DNA of 64,000 nucleotides from Oscillospiraceae bacterium (GTDB taxonomy: Bacteria; Bacillota; Clostridia; Oscillospirales; CAG-272), in assembly GCA_015065135.1 (NCBI GenBank), contig SVQY01000009.1, positions 1 to 64,000 on the forward strand. The letters run 5' to 3'. Position numbers and translations under genes: made by a program. Below the pieces are notes generated by a model. That model searched no databases, was not told where the DNA came from, and saw only the letters and a program-made list of their open reading frames with translations. Of this stretch, positions 60,601 through 64,000 are shown in pieces (the first letter of the stretch is position 1; each line of letters starts with the position of its first letter).

Positions 60601-61417
60601 CGTGGGCGCGCGTAATATCGAGGAATATAACGATATGACCAAGAACGATCCCGACCGCGAGCATCTGCCCTATATGCTCATCGTGATCGACGAGTTCGCG
60701 GATCTGAAGATGGGCTCCACCACCAACGACCCCGAGAACTTCACCTGCCGTATCGCCCAGAAGGCGCGTGCCGCAGGCATGCATCTGATCATCGGCACCC
60801 AGCGTCCCTCGGTAGACGTGATCACGGGTAAGCTGAAGAACAACATTCCTTCCCGTATTGCCTTTACCGTGAAGTCGCAGGTGGACTCCCGTACCATTCT
60901 GGATAGCATCGGCGCCGAGTCGCTTTGCGGCAAGGGCGATATGCTCTACTTCCCGGTATCGCAGAACAAGCCCTCCCGTGTGCAGGGCGCATACGTCAGC
61001 GGTCGTGAGGTGGAAAGCGTGATCCGCTATATCATCGAGCATAACGATGAGGTGCAGTACAACCGCGAGTTTATGGATCAGATCGAGGTCGAGATGGCCC
61101 GTGCCGCCAATGCCGGCCGTAAGGGCGGTGGCGACAGCTTTGACGATATCGACGATGATGACGAGGGCGGAGAGGATCCCAAGTTCCGCGAGGCCGTGGA
61201 GCTGGCGATCGAGACACAGAAGGTGGCGACCTCGCTGCTGCAGCGCCGCCTGGGCGTTGGCTACGGCCGTGCCGCCAAGATCATCGATCGTATGGAGGAT
61301 CTGGGCTACGTCAGCGCGCCCGAGGGCAATAAGGCCCGTAAGGTGCTGATCACCTATCAGGAGTTCCTTGCCAAGATGGGTGGCGGAGAAGAAGAGGAAG
61401 ACGAATACAACACTTAA
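57698..61417 (+). CDS. ftsK: DNA translocase FtsK/SpoIIIE with repetitive charged N-terminus
   Basis: This septal DNA pump moves chromosome arms during division or sporulation (1,239 aa). Residues 46-127 form an R-Y-R-D-D-D-R repeat array ahead of the membrane domain (about 148-310, four hydrophobic segments). A long Pro/Ala/Glu-rich linker (330-740) leads to the motor: Walker A GTTGSGKS (890-897), Walker B YMLIVIDEFADL, and IIGTQRPSVDVITG. The C-terminal winged-helix gamma domain (SLLQRRLGVGYGRAAKIIDRMEDLG) should read chromosome polarity sequences. The start follows GGAAAGGAAGG. A small membrane protein gene follows. Confidence 0.95.
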   Translation: MREDRNDRVIRRSSTGGQHEPQREQRERIRLFDNADELYQDENKDRDDDRHYRDDDRRYRDDDRHYRDDDRRYRDDDRRYRDDDRRYHEEDRRYRDDDRRYRGDDRRYREEDREEDRRYRNDDRREREPVRRRAGGPRRRRSAGHAERFVHQILPYVLFWMALFGAVSLVLRDLFHLDGAGGEFGSFFADFLCGLMGPIAYLLPLFFVVIALRWRTYVKEGVLFQKLLLSGSFLVLLSAIVHVFIEASGNNNRFINAAAWELYTAGVNFSGGGLFGGFVGEYMGYAIYPLGTGLLAIPLLLIIGIYMVGLTPAGLWQRISTRLKQSAERRREREAARYDGKEVRRLRTPKQSQPAAVKEAESPKLTGNTAAAESPRSYYDFGEDAEELVPPVPRPKKPVQEEQPKAAPVQETASEVLDIPNDEPEIVEDHATAILNRAGHTEDPSSKLSEILRSLEEERVAKTAAPAAAPSVAEPAPKAEEKPLQGSYYAPFALPIRPEPNHGREEKETASHIVIQPREEQSTAAAAPAAPVYTAPAAALREEALGSTAAEPHVAEVSYDNGVRTERHPSTTIYKKDPVAASQLQQTPAASETPAAAPYTAPAAPAAPAVTHTAPVTPAAPIEEPVEEPVQPVSFERARVAAEPIVPVRATAVVAPAPIEEAEEEITPPAPKRADFSMPGEEPSIREEKPTAAPTPVRPEPVRPVRPEPTRPVAAKAEVIKEEPKPKPEPPRAPREHVLPPIHLLNEDKTVKETNHDAENQEKIDILRETLASFNVRIRDQIECARGPAITRYEFRPEVGVSVRQVINRQDDMSLALAADVRIEAPVPGKPVIGIEVPNAVRETVFMRTLLESEQFKNSKKPLEVPIGLGIGGNIVMCDLATMPHALVAGTTGSGKSVCINTILISLMYKTTPRDLRLILIDPKKVEFAAFAHVPHLYLPIVTEMPRAVGALACAVQEMERRYTLMEDVGARNIEEYNDMTKNDPDREHLPYMLIVIDEFADLKMGSTTNDPENFTCRIAQKARAAGMHLIIGTQRPSVDVITGKLKNNIPSRIAFTVKSQVDSRTILDSIGAESLCGKGDMLYFPVSQNKPSRVQGAYVSGREVESVIRYIIEHNDEVQYNREFMDQIEVEMARAANAGRKGGGDSFDDIDDDDEGGEDPKFREAVELAIETQKVATSLLQRRLGVGYGRAAKIIDRMEDLGYVSAPEGNKARKVLITYQEFLAKMGGGEEEEDEYNT
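57832..58080 (+). repeat. Degenerate 21-bp tandem repeat inside ftsK
   Basis: About eleven units of 21 bases (around CGTTACCGCGACGATGATCGC) encode the seven-residue motif R-Y-R-D-D-D-R. Units vary mostly at third codon positions, with a few E, G, N and H changes. Confidence 0.9.
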
Positions 61418-61460
61418 AAAATAACCGCCCACGGGCGGCCCTACACAGGAGGAAAAAAAG

Positions 61461-61778
61461 ATGAAGAGCCCTATTGTTGATCTCGCATTGGTCGGCGTAG
61501 CCGCCTTTGGCATCGGATACGCGGTGCACGAGCTGGTAAACAACGCAGAGGAGACCAAGAGATCTGCCAAGCGTCTGGTGCGCCGCACCCGTCGCGCCGG
61601 CAGAAAGGTCAAAAGAGTGATCGTTGCCAAGATCCACTCCTTCAAAAAGCCGGTGGCTGAGGAGCCCATTGAGGAGCCCATTGAGGAGGATCTTGAAATG
61701 GAAGAGACCCCTGTCACCGAGGCAGAGGAGATCGCCGCAGAGGAGACCCCCGCAGAGGACGCTCCTGCCGAGGCATAA
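61461..61778 (+). CDS. Small membrane-anchored protein with acidic tail
   Basis: This 105-residue protein starts with a hydrophobic helix (about 5-27, VDLALVGVAAFGIGYAVHELV), then a basic stretch (RSAKRLVRRTRRAGRKVKR) and a strongly acidic tail of E, P and A repeats (EEPIEEPIEEDLEMEE). The general shape is like YtxH-type proteins, but I do not assign a family. The start follows AGGAGG. It lies 43 bases after ftsK and may share its transcript, ending at a terminator. Confidence 0.75.
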   Translation: MKSPIVDLALVGVAAFGIGYAVHELVNNAEETKRSAKRLVRRTRRAGRKVKRVIVAKIHSFKKPVAEEPIEEPIEEDLEMEETPVTEAEEIAAEETPAEDAPAEA

Positions 61779-61820
61779 AAAAAGAAGGCCCGAGGGGAAG
61801 CCCTCGGGCCTTCTTTTTTG
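61779..61820. terminator. Bidirectional terminator
   Basis: A stem AAAGAAGGCCCGAGGG with its complement, with A/T runs on both sides, serves the ftsK unit and rnpB. Confidence 0.9.
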
Positions 61821-62172
61821 AACTCCACCGATAAGCCGGGTTCTGTCGTGAACGGTCATCTATCTGCGCCCTGCGTCGCCGCAGAGCTTCGGGATCGCTC
61901 CCGTGCCACCCGGGGGAATATGTCGGGCAGACGTCCCCCAAACGGTGTTGCTTCGGATAGGGTTTACAGCAAACCTATGTTACCATAGGAGTGGGTGAGC
62001 TCTTACCTCGCCTTTCCATCCTTACCTCCCCCAAGGAGGCGGTTTATTTCTGTTGCACTTTCCCGGCAGTCACCTGCGGCTGATGTTATCAGCTATCCTG
62101 CCCTATGAAGCCCGGACTTTCCTCACGGTAATACCTTTCGGCGTGATACCGCGCGACCGTTTGATGAAGTTA
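61821..62172 (-). ncRNA. rnpB: RNase P RNA
   Basis: On the minus strand the universal RNase P RNA blocks appear in order: GAGGAAAGTCCGGGC near the 5' end, the CAGAAATAAACCGCC region in the middle, and GACAGAACCCGGCTTATCGG near the 3' end. P1 can be drawn from AACTTCATC (62164-62172) with GGTGGAGTT (61821-61829), which sets both ends and a length of about 352 nt. This RNA removes 5' leaders from tRNA precursors. Confidence 0.95.
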
Positions 62173-62181
62173 CAGCAGTTA

Positions 62182-62210
62182 TTATACCACCACCGCGGCA
62201 GAAAGTCAAG
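62182..62210 (-). promoter_or_regulatory. rnpB promoter
   Basis: Minus strand: TTGACT at 62205-62210, 17 bases, TATAAT at 62182-62187, about ten bases before the 5' end of RNase P RNA. Confidence 0.87.
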
Positions 62211-62229
62211 TTTACTTTTTTGCATTTGG

Positions 62230-62258
62230 TTGACACGGGGGCGTAAATATGCTATACT
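62230..62258 (+). promoter_or_regulatory. Promoter of the membrane protein pair
   Basis: TTGACA at 62230-62235, 17 bases, TATACT at 62253-62258, divergent from rnpB. Confidence 0.85.
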
Positions 62259-62306
62259 TTAAGGGTATATTAGAGAAAGTGGCGCAAATGGAAAGGAGGG
62301 AACGGT

Positions 62307-63152
62307 ATGAGCTTTTTCACCGCCTTACTGGAGGTGCTATGCTATGCCTGCCTCCCTCCCTTTGCCTTTGGCCTTGCCGTGTGGGGCTGCAGACGGGCAT
62401 TCTGCTTTTTTGTGGGTGACGATAGCGGCCTGCCGCTCATCCGCGCCGTCTCTGTGCTTTCCACCCCGGTGCGCGAGGCGGGACACGCGATGGCCGCCGT
62501 GCTGTTCTTGCATCGGCTGGAGGACGTGCGACTGCTGGATCTGCACGATCCCGACGGGGAATACGGCTACGTGGAGCATTCCTACAATCCCCGTAATCCC
62601 ATTGCGATCCTGGGCAATTTCTTTTATGCGCTGGGGCCTGCCATCACCGGCCTTTTCCTGGTGCTGGTCATCTTGCTCGTCTGCTTCAACGGCGTGCTCG
62701 GCCCGTTTTTTGACACGCTCACCGCTTATGGTGAGCAGGGGGCAGGCTTTGCGGACTATGTGGGCGCTACGGCCTCGCTGCTCACGGGTATGTTCGGCCG
62801 GGAGGGCGGCCCCGTATGGCTGCGGATCCTTGGCTGCGCGCTGCTGCTGGCGCTTTGTCTTGGCATCCACATCACGCCTACCGAGATCCTGGATGCGCTT
62901 TCGGGCATCGGCATCTTTGCGCTGATCGCGGCGGCTGTGCTGGGGCTGGTGGCGCTCTTTCATGATGGGCGCGTTGGCAATCTGCTGCTTTCCGCGCTGC
63001 GCAGCTATGCCACGGCGGTGACTGCACTGTTTTTGGTGGTGCTGGTCTTTGCATTGGCGGCTGTGCTGCTGGGCGTGTTGTTCGGCGTGATCCGCACGCT
63101 GTTCAATATCGATAAAGGCTATACTGACAACGGGGAAGATGACGAAGCATAA
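62307..63152 (+). CDS. Polytopic membrane protein resembling an inactive M50 protease
   Basis: This 281-residue protein has about six hydrophobic segments. Residues 53-65 read TPVREAGHAMAAV, where M50-type proteases have H-E-x-x-H; the first zinc histidine is Arg56, while Glu57 and His60 remain. NFFYALGPAITGLFLVL resembles the following GP-containing helix of that family. If related, it is probably inactive or a pseudoenzyme. The start follows AAAGGAGGG. It is coupled to another membrane protein 27 bases downstream. Confidence 0.7.
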   Translation: MSFFTALLEVLCYACLPPFAFGLAVWGCRRAFCFFVGDDSGLPLIRAVSVLSTPVREAGHAMAAVLFLHRLEDVRLLDLHDPDGEYGYVEHSYNPRNPIAILGNFFYALGPAITGLFLVLVILLVCFNGVLGPFFDTLTAYGEQGAGFADYVGATASLLTGMFGREGGPVWLRILGCALLLALCLGIHITPTEILDALSGIGIFALIAAAVLGLVALFHDGRVGNLLLSALRSYATAVTALFLVVLVFALAAVLLGVLFGVIRTLFNIDKGYTDNGEDDEA

Positions 63153-63179
63153 GGCGCATTTCGCGCAAGGAGGTTACAT

Positions 63180-63971
63180 ATGCAAAAAATAATGAAGAAC
63201 TGGATCTTTACCATGGTCACCTGCATCCTGCTGCTGGCCCTGGCGCTGCTGCTGGTGCTGGATATGGTGGGCTTGTTCGGTGAAAAGAACTACGCCACCA
63301 CCTTCGTCAGCCTGCTGGCTGCCGCCGTGCTCATCGTGTATATCGTGATCGGGCTTGCCCCGATGATCGGCTATTACCGTGGCAGAGCGTTGGTCTTTCT
63401 GATCGCAGAGATGGTCGTGATGGCCGTGCTGGCGCTGGCGCTGCTGGGCGTGGAGTATCTGGATATCTTCAAGGATATGCAGGTGGGCACCGTGCTTGGC
63501 ATTGCCGTTTGGTTCCGCTGCTCGGTGCTGATCGTGCGCGCTTATTTGCAGCAGACGGTGCCGCAGGTGGAGGAGACCCCCGAGGAGGCCAAGGAGACCG
63601 CAGAGCAGCCCGCGGAAAAGAGCGAGGCCGAGGCGGACGAAAAGACCGCTGCCAGAGCGGCACGACGCGTGGCCAGAGAAAAGAAGAAGAACGCACGCAC
63701 CCCCCTGTGGTTTTTGTGCAGCATGATCCTGCTTTCTGCCGTTGGCGTATGGCAGGCGGTAGATCCCCTCAAGGATAAGGTGATCGTTTACTGCATCGCC
63801 GGCATTGCGGTGATCTTTGCTACCGTTTTTGCCGTGCTGACCGTGCAGAACCGCCGCGCGCTGCCCAAAAAGCCCAAGGCTGAAAAGCAGCCCGACGAGG
63901 CGCAGGATGCCCTGCCGGCAGCAAGCGAGACCAAGGAGCTGCCCGCCCCTGCCGAGGAGAAAAAGAGCTGA
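63180..63971 (+). CDS. Membrane protein with charged cytoplasmic loop
   Basis: This 263-residue protein has four or five N-terminal hydrophobic segments (about 8-125), a charged loop rich in E, K and A (about 127-177, EETPEEAKETAEQPAEKSE), two more hydrophobic segments (WFLCSMILLSAVGVWQ and VIVYCIAGIAVIFATVFAVL) and a P/E/K-rich tail. I do not recognise the family. The start follows AAGGAGG. It shares the transcript of the preceding gene; its end is inside the window but its terminator is not. Confidence 0.72.
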   Translation: MQKIMKNWIFTMVTCILLLALALLLVLDMVGLFGEKNYATTFVSLLAAAVLIVYIVIGLAPMIGYYRGRALVFLIAEMVVMAVLALALLGVEYLDIFKDMQVGTVLGIAVWFRCSVLIVRAYLQQTVPQVEETPEEAKETAEQPAEKSEAEADEKTAARAARRVAREKKKNARTPLWFLCSMILLSAVGVWQAVDPLKDKVIVYCIAGIAVIFATVFAVLTVQNRRALPKKPKAEKQPDEAQDALPAASETKELPAPAEEKKS

Positions 63972-64000
63972 TCAAAAAGCCGGACAGAGAAGCTTCTCTG

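Noticed and set aside
57617-61828. A 1,403-codon open frame on the minus strand
   Set aside because: It is antisense to ftsK, has low-complexity leucine/glycine composition and arises from the codon bias of the real gene.

Overview
The window looks like a chromosomal segment of an anaerobic, gut-type Clostridia (Bacillota), perhaps Oscillospirales or Christensenellales. The evidence is moderately high GC, strong AGGAGG ribosome sites, many TTGACA-17-TATAAT promoters, a CarD regulator, a rpsO-pnp pair, an FtsK/SpoIIIE translocase, many lipoproteins and several glycan-degrading enzymes. I see no prophage and no plasmid backbone. Two copies of a 127-bp sequence, identical base for base, lie at the left edge and near 56.6 kb; they belong to a palindrome-rich mobile-like element.

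Layout. 0-4.5 kb: a potABCD polyamine importer on the minus strand, plus a small DUF4177-like gene. 4.6-7.2 kb: an M50 membrane protease, a secreted ComEC-like metallo-beta-lactamase-fold lipoprotein and GluQ. 7.3-13.1 kb: an AraC regulator divergent from a beta-helix protein and a GH2 enzyme (a carbohydrate island). 13.1-13.7 kb: a gene-free stretch full of hairpins, then tRNA-Leu(GAG). 13.8-19 kb: dxs, a ThyX-fold protein without the ThyX motif, a beta-helix lipoprotein and a nucleotidase-guanylate kinase fusion. 19-25 kb: an amino-acid ABC importer whose binding protein is circularly permuted, then glmM, a GlmU-like acyltransferase and galE. 25-37 kb: small regulators, MFS, two SGNH hydrolases, proC, rpmB, mtaB, an unknown gene, an RluA-type synthase and lnt. 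37-48.3 kb: GH43, recG, LRR and DHHW proteins, a 0.7-kb tandem repeat of hairpin units, pnp, rpsO with a possible S15 leader, and GH3. 48.3-54.1 kb: a compact type II-C CRISPR-Cas locus. 54.1-64 kb: a sialidase-like protein, a class II amidotransferase, split TauE/SafE, ftsK, rnpB and membrane proteins.

The CRISPR locus is complete: cas9 (1,089 aa), cas1 and cas2, a shared hairpin terminator, then 12 repeats with 30-nt spacers. A tracrRNA with a near-consensus promoter lies on the opposite strand beyond the array. Its anti-repeat implies that crRNAs are made from the minus strand, toward cas2, in the Neisseria style. The array decays at the tracrRNA end, so new spacers probably enter at the cas2 end. 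A 26-codon stump of a P-loop gene in front of cas9 may mark where the locus entered.

The most unusual items are the permuted binding protein, the nucleotidase-kinase fusion with an altered P-loop, the motif-less ThyX homologue next to dxs, and two families of non-coding elements whose hairpins keep their pairing while their sequences change.
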